Assembly: GCF_900110575.1 (NCBI RefSeq)
Contig: NZ_FOEF01000009.1
Span: forward strand, 186,001 to 250,000
Length of the DNA: 64,000 nucleotides
DNA from: Amycolatopsis saalfeldensis
GTDB taxonomy: Bacteria > Actinomycetota > Actinomycetes > Mycobacteriales > Pseudonocardiaceae
Direction: 5' to 3'
In this document: in pieces, positions 1 to 8,947 of the stretch
How positions within the stretch are numbered: position 1 is the stretch's first letter
How the letters are laid out: each line of letters begins with the position of its first letter
The notes under the pieces: generated by a model
Database searches by the model: none
What the model saw: the letters and a program-made list of their open reading frames with translations, nothing else
What the model was told of the DNA's origin: nothing
Position numbers and translations under genes: made by a program

Positions 1-169
1 TCGGCCCCGCCGAAGGCCTGCGTAACCCGGTGGGCAGCGGGCCACAACGCTTACGGGTTCTGGGGGCCTGTCGGACGAGGAGATTCAGCAGCACGCGGCC
101 ATTTATCTGTGCCGGCAGCCGCACGGCACCTGGACGCAGCTGTGGCCCGGTCTGAAACTGCTGCGTTGA
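1..169 (+). other. Possible C-terminal remnant of an unrecognised protein
   Basis: A short reading frame ends at a TGA at 167-169. Its last 33 residues (LSDEEIQQHAAIYLCRQPHG and onwards) look like ordinary protein, with a helical acidic stretch and Trp-rich tail. The same frame is closed by a TAA at 23-25, and the preceding codons make better protein sense in another frame. This is therefore either the frameshifted end of a gene entering from the left or chance. I do not recognise the family. Confidence 0.2.
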
Positions 170-174
170 GCGGG

Positions 175-1119
175 TCAGGGCCGGCCGAGATCGCGCAGAT
201 CGAGGACCACCTTTCCCCGGCGGGGCGGTTTCGCGGCGGTCTCGTGGGCCTCGGCCGCTTGCGACGCCGGATAAATCTCCCGGACGGGAACGCGGAACCG
301 GCCCTGATCGGCGAGTGCGGCGGCGGTGGCGAGTCCGTGGACGCCGTCGGGCTGGCCGCCCAGCCGGCCGGTGGACAGGCGGACGCCGTGGCCGGCTGCG
401 CCGAAATCGGCCAGGGTCACGACCCGGTCCGTGGCACCGGTCAGGTCGATCAGCTCGGCCAGGGAACCGGCTCCCGCGACGTCGAGCGCCCGATCGACCG
501 GGCCGGTGGCCAGCGCGCGGACGCGGGCGGGCAGGCCGGGGCCGTAGTCCACGGGTTCCGCGCCCAGGTCCTCGAGGAACCGGTGGCTTTCGGGGCGGGC
601 GGTGCCGATCACGCGGGCGCCGCGGGCCACGGCGAGCTGGACCACGATGCTGCCGACGCCGCCGGCCGCGCCGTCGACCAGCAGGGTCGCGCGGTGGCCG
701 GCGTCGAGCAGGTCCAGGGCACGGGTCGCGGTCTCGACGCTGGTGCCTGCCGCGCCGGCCTCGGCCCAGCTCAGGCTTTTCGGCTTGGCCGCCCAGAAAT
801 CCAGGACCACGAACCGCGCGCTCGCCCCGCCGAGGCGGGCCACATCAACCGCGCCGAAGACCTCGTCGCCGACGGTGCAGCCGGTCACGCCGGCGCCGAC
901 CTCGTCGATCACCCCGGCGGCGTCGACGCCGGGAATGTGCGGCAGGGCGAGATTCCGGCTCATCGCGGTCCCACCCGAGCGCAATCCCAGGTCGACGGGG
1001 GAGACCGCGGCCGTCCTGGCCGCGATGCGGACCTGACCGGGGCCCGGACGCGGCTCGGGCGCGGTGCCCACGGCCAGTACCCCGGGCGGGCCGAACCGCT
1101 CGAACTGCACAGCGAACAT
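175..1119 (-). CDS. NADP-dependent zinc-type alcohol dehydrogenase / quinone oxidoreductase family protein
   Basis: This 314-residue medium-chain reductase starts MFAVQFERFGPPGVL. An N-terminal GroES-like substrate domain is followed by a Rossmann domain carrying the nucleotide motif DGAAGGVGSIVVQLA near residue 150. No structural-zinc Cys cluster is visible, so it belongs to the zinc-free quinone-oxidoreductase branch and should use NADPH. The ATG at 1117-1119 was chosen because GGGAGAGG lies just upstream; the frame stays open further but reads as antisense of the neighbour. It diverges from a TetR gene about 100 bp away, the usual layout for a repressor and its target. The substrate is unknown. 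Confidence 0.85.
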   Translation of the reverse strand: MFAVQFERFGPPGVLAVGTAPEPRPGPGQVRIAARTAAVSPVDLGLRSGGTAMSRNLALPHIPGVDAAGVIDEVGAGVTGCTVGDEVFGAVDVARLGGASARFVVLDFWAAKPKSLSWAEAGAAGTSVETATRALDLLDAGHRATLLVDGAAGGVGSIVVQLAVARGARVIGTARPESHRFLEDLGAEPVDYGPGLPARVRALATGPVDRALDVAGAGSLAELIDLTGATDRVVTLADFGAAGHGVRLSTGRLGGQPDGVHGLATAAALADQGRFRVPVREIYPASQAAEAHETAAKPPRRGKVVLDLRDLGRP

Positions 1120-1221
1120 GCTCACCTCTCCCGCCCGGGCCGTCCGGGCGTTCGATGGGGTAAACCTGATTCCGGGGCAGACGTTCCGCCGGCCGGGGAA
1201 GTGAGAAGGGAGCGCGGGGAA

Positions 1222-1809
1222 GTGACTCGGAAAGCCCGGGCCGACGCGGTCGGCAACCGGGAGCACCTCGTGGCCACGGCTCGTGCGGCCTTCGCGGCCG
1301 ACGGCGTGGACCTGCCCATGCGCGAGGTCGCCCGGCGCGCCGGGCTGGCCGTCGCGACGCTGTACCGGCACTTCCCGGCGCGCACCGACCTGATCGGCGC
1401 GGCGCTGGCCGAGCACGTGGCGGCCTGCCGGGCGGGCATGCGGACCGCGGAATCGGAGCCGGACGCGTGGCTCGCGCTGAGCGGTGCCATCTCCTGGTTC
1501 GCCGAGCACCAGATCCGCGCCCCCGGCCTCAACGCGGCCCTGTTCGGTCCACACGCGACTGTTTTCCGTGAGGACCGGCAGGCCCAGTCGGCAGCGCTGG
1601 AGCGGCTCGTCACCCGTGCGCAGCGGGACAACGCGCTGCGGCCGGGCGTCTCGGTCGCCGACGTCCGCGCCGCGCTCATGGCCATCTCGTCACTGCGCCC
1701 CGCCCGGCCCGAAGCCATCCACCGGGTGCTGGACCTGCTGCTGGCGGGGCTGCGTTCACCCGGCGTCGGCGGAATGCCCCGAACGCCCGGTCCGGCACGC
1801 TATAACTGA
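1222..1809 (+). CDS. TetR/AcrR family transcriptional regulator
   Basis: This 195-residue regulator has the TetR helix-turn-helix near residues 30-55 (MREVARRAGLAVATLYRHFP), followed by a helical ligand-binding region typical of SbtR-like TetR_C domains. GTG at 1222 is preferred because GGGGAA lies directly upstream; GTG at 1201 would add seven residues. It is divergent from the oxidoreductase at 175-1119 and is its most likely regulator. The ligand is unknown. Confidence 0.85.
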   Translation: MTRKARADAVGNREHLVATARAAFAADGVDLPMREVARRAGLAVATLYRHFPARTDLIGAALAEHVAACRAGMRTAESEPDAWLALSGAISWFAEHQIRAPGLNAALFGPHATVFREDRQAQSAALERLVTRAQRDNALRPGVSVADVRAALMAISSLRPARPEAIHRVLDLLLAGLRSPGVGGMPRTPGPARYN

Positions 1810-1813
1810 ATCC

Positions 1814-2251
1814 ATGACGGAGCCCGAGAAGAGCGAAGACCCGGCCGACAGACCCCGACGCGGGCTGGCCGTGGCGGCGGTGTCGGTGGCCGTCGTCAGC
1901 CTGGTGCTGGCGATTTCGACCTGGGCGGCGTGGCTGCTCGTACGGCCGCGGGTGCTCGGGTTTCCCGGAAACGCCTTTCTCGGGCAGGTCTTCCTGCTGG
2001 TGCTCGGCGCCCTGTGGTTCGTCGCGCTGCTCGCGGGCGCGCTGGCGATCGTCTTCGGGATTACCGGCGGCGCGCGTGAGCACGACGGCGATCTGGCCCG
2101 GGCCGGAGCCCTGACCGGGGCACTGACCTGTCTCGTCGCGATCGCCGGCGCGGTCACCTTCGCGCTCAGTCCTACGTGGACACCGCCGGTGGTGACGTTC
2201 CAGAACACCCCCGGTGTTTACGGCAACTACTTCGGCGGCGGGAGTAAATGA
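1814..2251 (+). CDS. Small membrane protein, DUF4190-like
   Basis: This 145-residue protein has a short charged N-terminus and then three hydrophobic segments (about residues 18-45, 55-82 and 92-115). The last segment is followed by an extracytoplasmic-looking tail ending YGNYFGGGSK. The arrangement resembles actinobacterial DUF4190-type membrane proteins, but no catalytic motif is visible. It starts 5 bp after the TetR stop, and its own stop overlaps the next start (ATGA at 2248-2251), so it is translationally coupled to the YnfA-like gene. Confidence 0.7.
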   Translation: MTEPEKSEDPADRPRRGLAVAAVSVAVVSLVLAISTWAAWLLVRPRVLGFPGNAFLGQVFLLVLGALWFVALLAGALAIVFGITGGAREHDGDLARAGALTGALTCLVAIAGAVTFALSPTWTPPVVTFQNTPGVYGNYFGGGSK

Positions 2252-2583
2252 CCGTCCTGCGCTCGATCCCGCTCTTCCTCGCCGCCGCGGTGCTGGAGAT
2301 CGGCGGTGCCTGGCTGATCTGGCAAGGCGTGCGCGAGCAGCGCGGCTGGGCCTGGATCGGCGGGGGCATCGTGGCGCTCGGGCTCTACGGATTCGTCGCC
2401 ACCCTTCAGCCGGACGCCCATTTCGGCCGCATCCTCGCGGCCTACGGCGGGATCTTCGTGGCCGGCTCCCTCGCCTGGGGCATGGTGGCCGACGGCTACC
2501 GGCCCGACCGCTTCGACGTGATCGGCGCGCTGCTGTGCCTGGCGGGCGTCGCGGTGATCATGTACGCACCGCGGACCGGGTAA
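2248..2583 (+). CDS. YnfA/UPF0060 family membrane protein
   Basis: This 111-residue, four-helix protein matches UPF0060 (YnfA) closely. It has the family N-terminus with LEIGGAWLIW, a central GLYGFVATLQP segment, and the terminal DVIGALLCLAGVAVIMYAPR. Family members are SMR-like integral membrane proteins suggested to act as small drug or cation efflux proteins; the substrate here is not visible. The start overlaps the upstream stop by four bases. Confidence 0.9.
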   Translation: MTVLRSIPLFLAAAVLEIGGAWLIWQGVREQRGWAWIGGGIVALGLYGFVATLQPDAHFGRILAAYGGIFVAGSLAWGMVADGYRPDRFDVIGALLCLAGVAVIMYAPRTG

Positions 2584-2612
2584 CGTTCGCGGAACGGGCA
2601 CGATAGACGGGC

Positions 2613-3368
2613 GTGATCGAACCGGACTTTCCCGCTCCGCCGCCTGTGACGCCCGTTCGACGGCGGTTTTCGCCGCTGCTGGCCGTTTTCCTGGTGGTGC
2701 TCGTCGCCGGGGTGGGGCTCGCCGGGTTCGGTCTGGTGACGGTGCTCGGCTACCGGACGATCGCCGTGCCGGGCGGTTCGATGCGGCCGACGATTCCGCC
2801 CGGGTCCTCGGCGATCTACCGGCTGCGCGACGGCGAAGAAGTCCACCGCGGCGACCTGGTCGTCTTCGAAGCCGATCAGCTCACCGAGCAACCGGGCGTC
2901 CGGCTCGCCAAGCGGGTCATCGCGGTCGGCGGCGACACCGTGGAGTGCTGTGACGCGCAGCAGCGGATCGAAGTCAACGGCAAGCCGGTCACCGAGCCGT
3001 ACCTCGACCCGGCCGTGGCGCCGGAGCGCGGTGCCCTGCGGTTCAAGGCGACCGTCCCGGCCGGGGCGGTTTTCGTCGCGGGGGACACCCGGGACAACTC
3101 CAACGATTCCCGGATGTACACGGATCAGCCCGGCGGCGGCGCGGTCCCGCTGTCCAAGGTGGACGGTGTGATCGTGGCCGAGGGCAGCCTGTTCTGGGCC
3201 AAGACCTTGAAGCCCACCACGGCGTTCACCGATGCCGGGCTGAGCGGCGCGGCCACTGAGGACAGTGGGCCGGTGACCGGGCGGCTCGCCTTCGCCGGGG
3301 GAGTGCTGCTGTTCCTGATCGGGTTCGCGGGCGCGATCGTGACCGCCGCTCGGCGACGGCGCACCTGA
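2613..3368 (+). CDS. lepB: Signal peptidase I
   Basis: Type I signal peptidase of 251 residues. An N-terminal membrane anchor (about 22-45) is followed by the catalytic Ser box GGSMRPTI with Ser56. The Lys box RLAKRVIAVGGD carries general base Lys100, and the conserved GDTRDNSNDSR box is present. A second hydrophobic segment near residues 225-245 anchors the C-terminus, a two-anchor topology seen in actinobacteria. It removes Sec and Tat signal peptides on the outer membrane face. GTG is the start. The window also encodes secreted proteins it could process (snapalysin, subtilase, chitinase), but they are not in an operon with it. Confidence 0.92.
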   Translation: MIEPDFPAPPPVTPVRRRFSPLLAVFLVVLVAGVGLAGFGLVTVLGYRTIAVPGGSMRPTIPPGSSAIYRLRDGEEVHRGDLVVFEADQLTEQPGVRLAKRVIAVGGDTVECCDAQQRIEVNGKPVTEPYLDPAVAPERGALRFKATVPAGAVFVAGDTRDNSNDSRMYTDQPGGGAVPLSKVDGVIVAEGSLFWAKTLKPTTAFTDAGLSGAATEDSGPVTGRLAFAGGVLLFLIGFAGAIVTAARRRRT

Positions 3369-3555
3369 GCCCGAACATCACGGCACACAACGCCCGGACG
3401 GCCCCGATCCGGACAACCTTCGCCGGCCACGTACCGTGCCCGGTCTCCTACTTTCGGACGTGGCCGCGCATTCGGTGAACTCCTAACGTGTTCCTGCGAA
3501 CCGCGGTTGCCGCTTTCCGGCAGCCGAATGGGATTTCCCCGGCGAAGGAGACACG

Positions 3556-4101
3556 ATGAAGGTACGCGGGTTCGGGCGGATCGCGGCGCTGGCTCTCGCC
3601 GTCGCGGCGCCGCTGGGCATCGGCCTGGTCACGGCGCCCGGAGCGTCGGCCGCTCAGACGACCACGGTGTACTACGACTCCACTGGCGCGCCCGACTACC
3701 TGGCGCAGATCGACCAGGGCGCGGCGAACTGGAACGCCGCCGTGAACGACGTGAAGCTGGTCAAGGGCGACGGCAGCGGGACCGTGGTGTTCCACGAGAC
3801 CAACAGCGGCGGCTCGTACACCAACACCGACGGGCACGGCAACGGCGACATCTACCTCGACACCAGCCAGGTCGCCCAGGGATTCGACCCGACGCGGATC
3901 GCCGCGCACGAGCTGGGGCACAACCTCGGGCTGCCGGACGACTACACCGGGCCCTGCACGGAGCTGATGTCCGGGCACGGGCCGGGCACCTCCTGCAAGA
4001 ACGCGAAGCCGAGCGCCGAGGAGGCTTCGAAGGTGGAGTCCTTGTGGGCCAACGGGTTCGCCACCCTGGGCACCAGGACCCGGGTCGCCTCGGTCTACTG
4101 A
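3556..4101 (+). CDS. Snapalysin-type secreted zinc metalloprotease (M7)
   Basis: This 181-residue precursor has a Sec signal peptide (charged MKVRGFGR, hydrophobic core, likely cleavage after APGASA near residue 32). The mature domain carries the zinc motif HELGHNLGLPDD, with His118, Glu119 and His122 and the Asp128 third ligand typical of snapalysin rather than the metzincin His. Two Cys residues flank the region after the motif (PCTELMSG and TSCKNA) and probably form the family disulfide. AAGGAGA lies 7 bp upstream of the ATG. Streptomyces snapalysins are usually controlled by a divergent LysR gene, which is missing here. Confidence 0.9.
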   Translation: MKVRGFGRIAALALAVAAPLGIGLVTAPGASAAQTTTVYYDSTGAPDYLAQIDQGAANWNAAVNDVKLVKGDGSGTVVFHETNSGGSYTNTDGHGNGDIYLDTSQVAQGFDPTRIAAHELGHNLGLPDDYTGPCTELMSGHGPGTSCKNAKPSAEEASKVESLWANGFATLGTRTRVASVY

Positions 4102-4113
4102 TCCCGTGGGATC

Positions 4114-4155
4114 CGCGGGCGGCGGCCGGGTGCGTGGCCCGGTTCGCCGCCCGCG
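4114..4155. terminator. Bidirectional hairpin terminator
   Basis: Perfect 10-bp arms CGCGGGCGGC (4114-4123) and GCCGCCCGCG (4146-4155) bracket a further GCCGGG/CCCGG pairing. It sits between the convergent snapalysin and EAL/GGDEF genes, the expected place for a shared terminator; there is no T-tract. Confidence 0.6.
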
Positions 4156-4197
4156 ACCGCGCTCAAGCGGGCGATTCGGCCCGGTGAAAGGGATTCG

Positions 4198-5877
4198 TCA
4201 CGCCGAGCGGCTGACGGCCACCTCGCGGCCGACCCCGCGCAGCACCTCCACCCGGTCCGTGCCGGGGCGGCTCAGCACCCAGCTCGAGCCGGAGACGGCC
4301 TTCGCCCGCTTCTTCAGCGGCGCGAGCAGACGCGAGGCTTCGCGGTACGAGGCCAGGGAACCGCTGCCGCACACCAGCGTCGCCAGGGAAACCGTGACCG
4401 GCATGCCCTCCGCCGACCACTTCGTGTCCAGCAGGGCCGCCGCGACGGTGCCGATCTCGTCGACGTCGCAGACGATCAGGAAGTCGTCGCCCCCGACGTG
4501 GCTCACCCGCATCCGCCGCAGCTGCCCGGCCAATGTGGACAGTGTCGACCCGAGTTCGCGGATCAGGTCGTCGCCCGCGGCGAAACCGACGTTGTCGTTG
4601 ACGGATTTGAAGGAGTCGACGTCCAGCCACGCGGCCACGAACGGCTCGCCGACGGCGATGCGGCGCTCGACGTCGCGGGCCACCGTCTCGCTGCCGGGCA
4701 GGCGGGTGAGCGGGCTGAGGGTCACGGCCTCCTCGACCTTCGCCTCGGCGACCCCGCGCACCACCTCGGTCACCAGCACCACGCCGAGGCAGCGGCCGGA
4801 GCTGTCGACCACCACGACGTCGTCGCCGGTGCGGCCCCAGTCCGCGTCGGTGACCAGCTCCAGGAATTCCAGCGCGCTCGCGCCGGCGTCGATGGTGTGC
4901 GGCTTGTCGGCCAGCCGGTGGGCCGGCCGCTTCGCGTGCAGCGCGTGGCCGTACGGACCCGTTACCGCCACGAGGAAACGCGTCCGGTCCACTGACCACT
5001 GTGGACGTTCATGGGCGTCGACGCCGACCACCCCGCTCGGCGCGTCGGCCGCCGCGAGGACCTCGCGGACGGCGTCGCAGGTCGCGTCTTCGGGCAGCGT
5101 GGTGGCCGGGCGGAGGAAGTCGCCGACCCGCGGTGCCTGCGGCGACGCCGGGGCGCGGCGGTCGTCCGGCAGGACGGCGCCCGCGGCCGGCGCGGACCGG
5201 TGCGCGGCGGGCGGCGCCAGCAGGTTGCCCTGCGCGATCCGCACGCCGAGGCTCTGCACGGCGTCCAGTTGAGGCCCGGTCTCGATGCCGGTGGCGACGA
5301 GCCGGATGCCCGTGCGAGTGGTGTAGTGCAGCAGCGATTCGACGACGGCGACCGACGCCGGCTCTTCCGGCAGGCCGCGCAGCACGCTGCGGTCGAGCTT
5401 GACCAGGTCCACCGGCGCCCGCACGAGCAGCGCGAGCGGCAGGTCGCCCCGGCCGAGGCCGTCGAGGGCCAGCCGGAAGCCCAGCTCGGTCAGCGCGCGC
5501 ATGGCGCCCACCAGCTGGTCGGCGGGCAGGTGCGAGAACGGCGGCCCGACCTCGAGGACCACGTCGCGGGTCCGGCGCCCGGCCGCGCCCAGCTCGGCGA
5601 TCAGCTCGTCGAACGCGCCCGGGCCGGCGGCCAGCGTGCGGGCGGAGAGGTTCAGGTGCAGCGGCAGCGCGCTGGGCCGCTGGGCCTCCTGGCGCACGGC
5701 GGTGGCCGCGAGGCCCAGGTCCACCTCGGCGAGCCGGCCGGCGCGGCGCGCCTCGGCGAGCAGCTCGTGGGCGGTGCCCTTACCCGGCCTGGCCAGCGCT
5801 TCGTACGCCACGACGCCGCCGGTGTGGAGGCTGTACATCGGCTGGAAGGCGAAGCTGACCGCACGGGGCGTAGTCAC
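4198..5877 (-). CDS. EAL-CBS-GGDEF protein (c-di-GMP signalling)
   Basis: This 559-residue cytoplasmic protein has no membrane segment. The EAL domain (about 8-230) begins FAFQPMYSL with YEALAR and keeps LNLS, VKLD and a TGIET glutamate, but the catalytic DDFG loop reads LDGLG, losing one metal-binding Asp. A CBS-pair region follows (about 255-375). The GGDEF domain (about 390-545) has LDVDSFKSVNDN and an intact GGDDF signature. The likely output is diguanylate cyclase activity with the EAL and CBS parts acting as sensors; weak phosphodiesterase activity cannot be excluded. GTG start at 5877. It is followed by no co-directional gene within its terminator region. Confidence 0.85.
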   Translation of the reverse strand: MTTPRAVSFAFQPMYSLHTGGVVAYEALARPGKGTAHELLAEARRAGRLAEVDLGLAATAVRQEAQRPSALPLHLNLSARTLAAGPGAFDELIAELGAAGRRTRDVVLEVGPPFSHLPADQLVGAMRALTELGFRLALDGLGRGDLPLALLVRAPVDLVKLDRSVLRGLPEEPASVAVVESLLHYTTRTGIRLVATGIETGPQLDAVQSLGVRIAQGNLLAPPAAHRSAPAAGAVLPDDRRAPASPQAPRVGDFLRPATTLPEDATCDAVREVLAAADAPSGVVGVDAHERPQWSVDRTRFLVAVTGPYGHALHAKRPAHRLADKPHTIDAGASALEFLELVTDADWGRTGDDVVVVDSSGRCLGVVLVTEVVRGVAEAKVEEAVTLSPLTRLPGSETVARDVERRIAVGEPFVAAWLDVDSFKSVNDNVGFAAGDDLIRELGSTLSTLAGQLRRMRVSHVGGDDFLIVCDVDEIGTVAAALLDTKWSAEGMPVTVSLATLVCGSGSLASYREASRLLAPLKKRAKAVSGSSWVLSRPGTDRVEVLRGVGREVAVSRSA

Positions 5878-5987
5878 CGTCCGATCGTCGCAGCGGCCCG
5901 CGGACCAGGAAACCGTTGTCGACAGATGTTCACCGCACGGGAACCAGGGTTACCTGGAACGGAGTAATCGGCTGTCGCACGGCGTGG

Positions 5988-7151
5988 TCATCCGGGTGCT
6001 TCTCGTACCGGGGGTAGACCGGCGAGCCGGGCCCGCAGCCCCGGTGGTGCGGCGCGGAACAGCCTCGTCATCGCCGCGGCCGTGCCGGGCAGGTCGTCGC
6101 GGCCGGAGGTGAAGGCGCGCTGGGCCGTGGGCGGGAGGGTGAAGAACAGGTCGAAGAACTCGGCCGGCTCGCCCGGTGGCATCCCGCACAGCGCGTGCAA
6201 GCCGTGGCGTCGCAAGGAGTGCACGGTCCGGGCTTCGGGGGTCCACAACGTCCTTTTCGCCGCGCGGGCCGCGGCCGGCGGGCCGGCGTCGAAGGCGGCG
6301 GCGATCGCGGCGGCGACGGGTGGGGCCAGCCGCAGCGACGTCGCCAGGCTGTAGCCGGTGGCCGGGTGGACCAGGCCCGCCGCGACGCCGAACGGGACGA
6401 CCGCGCCCCGGCCCGGCAGCGGCACGTCCAGCACGATCCGGACCCGCTCTTCGGCGACCGCGTAACGTCCGCGCACGCCCGCGGCGGCCAGCCGGGCCCG
6501 CAGGCGCCGGGCCAGCTCGTCGACCGGAAGCCCGGGCCGGCGCGCGAGCGAGGTCTCCTCGACCAGCACCGAGCCGTCGCCGAGGGGCAGCTGGTAACGG
6601 AAGCTCGGCCCGCCGCCGCGCCAGTCCATGAACACCGCGGTGCCCGCCGCGCCGGGCCCCAGCCGCTCGGCCTCGGCGGCGGGCAGCACGAGCCCGTACG
6701 CCGTCTGCTCCGCGCGAGCGCCGCGAGCCTTGCCGCCGAAGAGGACGCGGCTCGCACCGGAAGCGTCGACGACCACGGCGGCGGCGAGCCTGCGGTCGTC
6801 GGTGAGCACCACCGTCGCCCCGTGCCGGCCGGACTCGACGGCAGCCGCCTGCCCGGTGACGACGTGGACGCGTTCGCCGGTCAGCCAGGAACGCAGGCCC
6901 TCGTTGTCCAGCACGAGGTAACCGCGATCGAGCCGGTGCTCCCGCGTGCCGAACGCGACGGTCGCCGAAGGCGCCGCCGCGATCACCCCGGCGGGCAGCC
7001 CGGGCAGCTCGTCCGACCACACCCCGTAGGTATTGCGCCACGGGCGGTGCGGCGCCGGGTCGACGACGGTCGTCGCCAGGCCGCGCCGGGCGCAGGCACG
7101 GGCCAGCGCCCACCCGGCGGGCCCGCCGCCCGCGATCAGCACGTCCGCCAC
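5988..7151 (-). CDS. crtY: Lycopene beta-cyclase
   Basis: This 387-residue flavoprotein opens with the dinucleotide motif VLIAGGGPAGWALARACARRG and has the cyclase signatures RNTYGVWSDELP, VFMDWRG and GYSLATSLRLAP. Lycopene cyclases convert the psi ends of lycopene to beta rings using FAD and NADPH without net redox change. GTG start at 7149-7151. No crtE, crtB or crtI is present in the window, so it is an orphan carotenoid gene that must draw lycopene from enzymes encoded elsewhere. It is divergent from the dGTPase gene with about 50 bp between starts. Confidence 0.88.
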   Translation of the reverse strand: MADVLIAGGGPAGWALARACARRGLATTVVDPAPHRPWRNTYGVWSDELPGLPAGVIAAAPSATVAFGTREHRLDRGYLVLDNEGLRSWLTGERVHVVTGQAAAVESGRHGATVVLTDDRRLAAAVVVDASGASRVLFGGKARGARAEQTAYGLVLPAAEAERLGPGAAGTAVFMDWRGGGPSFRYQLPLGDGSVLVEETSLARRPGLPVDELARRLRARLAAAGVRGRYAVAEERVRIVLDVPLPGRGAVVPFGVAAGLVHPATGYSLATSLRLAPPVAAAIAAAFDAGPPAAARAAKRTLWTPEARTVHSLRRHGLHALCGMPPGEPAEFFDLFFTLPPTAQRAFTSGRDDLPGTAAAMTRLFRAAPPGLRARLAGLPPVREAPG

Positions 7152-7201
7152 GTCGGAGATCCTGCCGCATCGCTCGGATCCGGATCAGTACGGTGGGCCG
7201 C

Positions 7202-8764
7202 ATGGACGAGACCGACCCGAGGGCCGCGCGGCGCGACCCGGCGAGCTCGGCCGGCGGGTTCACCGACCTGGCCACCAGCCCGTTCCGCATCGACCGGGAC
7301 CGGATCATCGCGTCGCCGTTCTTCGCCCGGCTGGGCGGGGTGACGCAGGTGGTCAGCGCCGCGGGCGCCGGGCTGCTGCACAACCGGCTCACGCACAGCC
7401 TCAAGGTCGCGCAGGTCGCCCGCGCCATCGCCGAGCGGATCAGCGGCGCCGGCGAATCGGCCGAGCTGGCCGCGAAGCTCGGCGGCTGCGACCCGGACGT
7501 GGCCGAGGCCGCGGCGCTGGCGCACGACCTCGGCCACCCGCCGTTCGGGCACCTCGGCGAGCAGACGCTCGACCGCATCGCCCGGCACCGGTTCGGCCTC
7601 GCCGACGGCTTCGAGGGCAACGCCCAGTCGTTCCGCATCATCACCACCACCGATGTGCGCGGCCCGTCGGCCAGCGGCCTCGACCTGACCACGGCCGTGC
7701 GCGCCGCGGTGCTCAAGTACCCGTGGGCGCGGCTGCACCGGCCGGACCCGCACCCGACGTCGCTGCCGAACCCGCCGCGCGGCGCGGCCGAGCCCGAAGA
7801 CGCGCCCGGCACCGGCGCGAGCAAGTTCTCCGCCTACGTGACCGAGCTGGACGACTTCGCCCAGGCGCGCCTGCCGTTCACCGGCCGCATCGAGCCGTGG
7901 CAGCAGACCGTGGAAGCGTCCGTGATGGACACCGCCGACGACATCGCCTACGCCATCCACGACCTCCAGGACTTCCACCGCATCGGGGTGCTCCAGCACG
8001 CGCCCGTCGCCGCGGAGCTGGGGGAGTGGCTCGACCACGCGCTCGAGCTGGCGGCGCTGGACGACGGCCAGCTCTCCGCCGAGATCCGCCGCCCCGGGCG
8101 CTCGCTGGAGCGGATGCGGCGGCGGATGCACCACAAGGACGCGTGGATCGTGGACGACGACGCGTTCGCCCAGGCCGTCGGGCGGGTGCGCCGCGAGCTG
8201 GTCGACGGCCTGCTGGCGGACAGCTTCGACGGTTCGATCGAGGCCGAGCAGGCGACCGCGGCGTTCTCGGCCAGCTGGACCTCGCGGCTGGTCGACGGGG
8301 TGATCGTGGCGTCCTCGCCGTCGATCCGCTCCGGGCACGTCTCGCTGCGGCCCGCGCAGTGGCACGAGGTGCAGGTGCTGAAGTTCGTGCACCGCCGGTT
8401 CGTGCTGCTGCGCGCGGACCTCGCGCTGCACCAGCGGGGCCAGGCCGCGCTGGTGACCAGCCTGGTCGACGCGCTCGACGCGTGGCTGCAGGACCGCGAC
8501 GAGGAGTCCCGCCTGCCGCGGCGCCTGCACGACCTGGTCGAGCTGGCGCACGGGGAGTACAGCCTCGTCGCGCGCACGGCGCCCGGGCTGCTGGTCGGCG
8601 CGACCGGCGAGCGCGTGCAGGGCGCCGACGCCATCCGCGGCCTCGCGCGCGGGCGGGCGGTGGTCGACTTCGTGGCTTCGCTGACCGACAAGCAGGCCGT
8701 TTCGGTGCTCGACGCGCTGTCCGGGCGGGCCGACCAGCCCTGGTCGGACTCGTTTGTCCTCTGA
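7202..8764 (+). CDS. dgt: Deoxyguanosinetriphosphate triphosphohydrolase-like protein (HD domain)
   Basis: This 520-residue HD-superfamily phosphohydrolase has the dGTPase N-terminus (DRIIASPFFARLGGVTQV), the first metal His in NRLTHSLKVAQVA, and the HD pair in ALAHDLGHPPFGHLGE. FEGNAQSFRI, typical of dGTPases, follows. It hydrolyses dNTPs (dGTP in the prototype) to deoxynucleosides and triphosphate, adjusting dNTP pools. ATG at 7202 fits the family N-terminus better than GTG at 7193. A non-conserved insertion around residues 175-215 is rich in Pro and Ala. Confidence 0.88.
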   Translation: MDETDPRAARRDPASSAGGFTDLATSPFRIDRDRIIASPFFARLGGVTQVVSAAGAGLLHNRLTHSLKVAQVARAIAERISGAGESAELAAKLGGCDPDVAEAAALAHDLGHPPFGHLGEQTLDRIARHRFGLADGFEGNAQSFRIITTTDVRGPSASGLDLTTAVRAAVLKYPWARLHRPDPHPTSLPNPPRGAAEPEDAPGTGASKFSAYVTELDDFAQARLPFTGRIEPWQQTVEASVMDTADDIAYAIHDLQDFHRIGVLQHAPVAAELGEWLDHALELAALDDGQLSAEIRRPGRSLERMRRRMHHKDAWIVDDDAFAQAVGRVRRELVDGLLADSFDGSIEAEQATAAFSASWTSRLVDGVIVASSPSIRSGHVSLRPAQWHEVQVLKFVHRRFVLLRADLALHQRGQAALVTSLVDALDAWLQDRDEESRLPRRLHDLVELAHGEYSLVARTAPGLLVGATGERVQGADAIRGLARGRAVVDFVASLTDKQAVSVLDALSGRADQPWSDSFVL

Positions 8765-8868
8765 TCTGTCCGGCGGCGCTGCCGAACGGCCTACGACGAC
8801 CGTCGGGTGGCGGGTGATTACCTGCCCTATGTCACCCTAACGGCTGATTTTTACCTCGACGCACAGTA

Positions 8869-8878
8869 CTTAGCTAAG
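8869..8878. promoter_or_regulatory. Palindrome upstream of the subtilase
   Basis: The perfect 10-bp palindrome CTTAGCTAAG lies 70 bp before the subtilase start in the AT-richest part of the 8765-8947 gap. It could be an operator or part of a promoter; no regulator gene is adjacent, so its role is unknown. Confidence 0.25.
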
Positions 8879-8947
8879 GCCAGCCGGTGATCACCGGCAT
8901 TTGGCCAGCGTGAGTCGGGGCACGCGGTGCGAGATTCGGAGGCGCAC

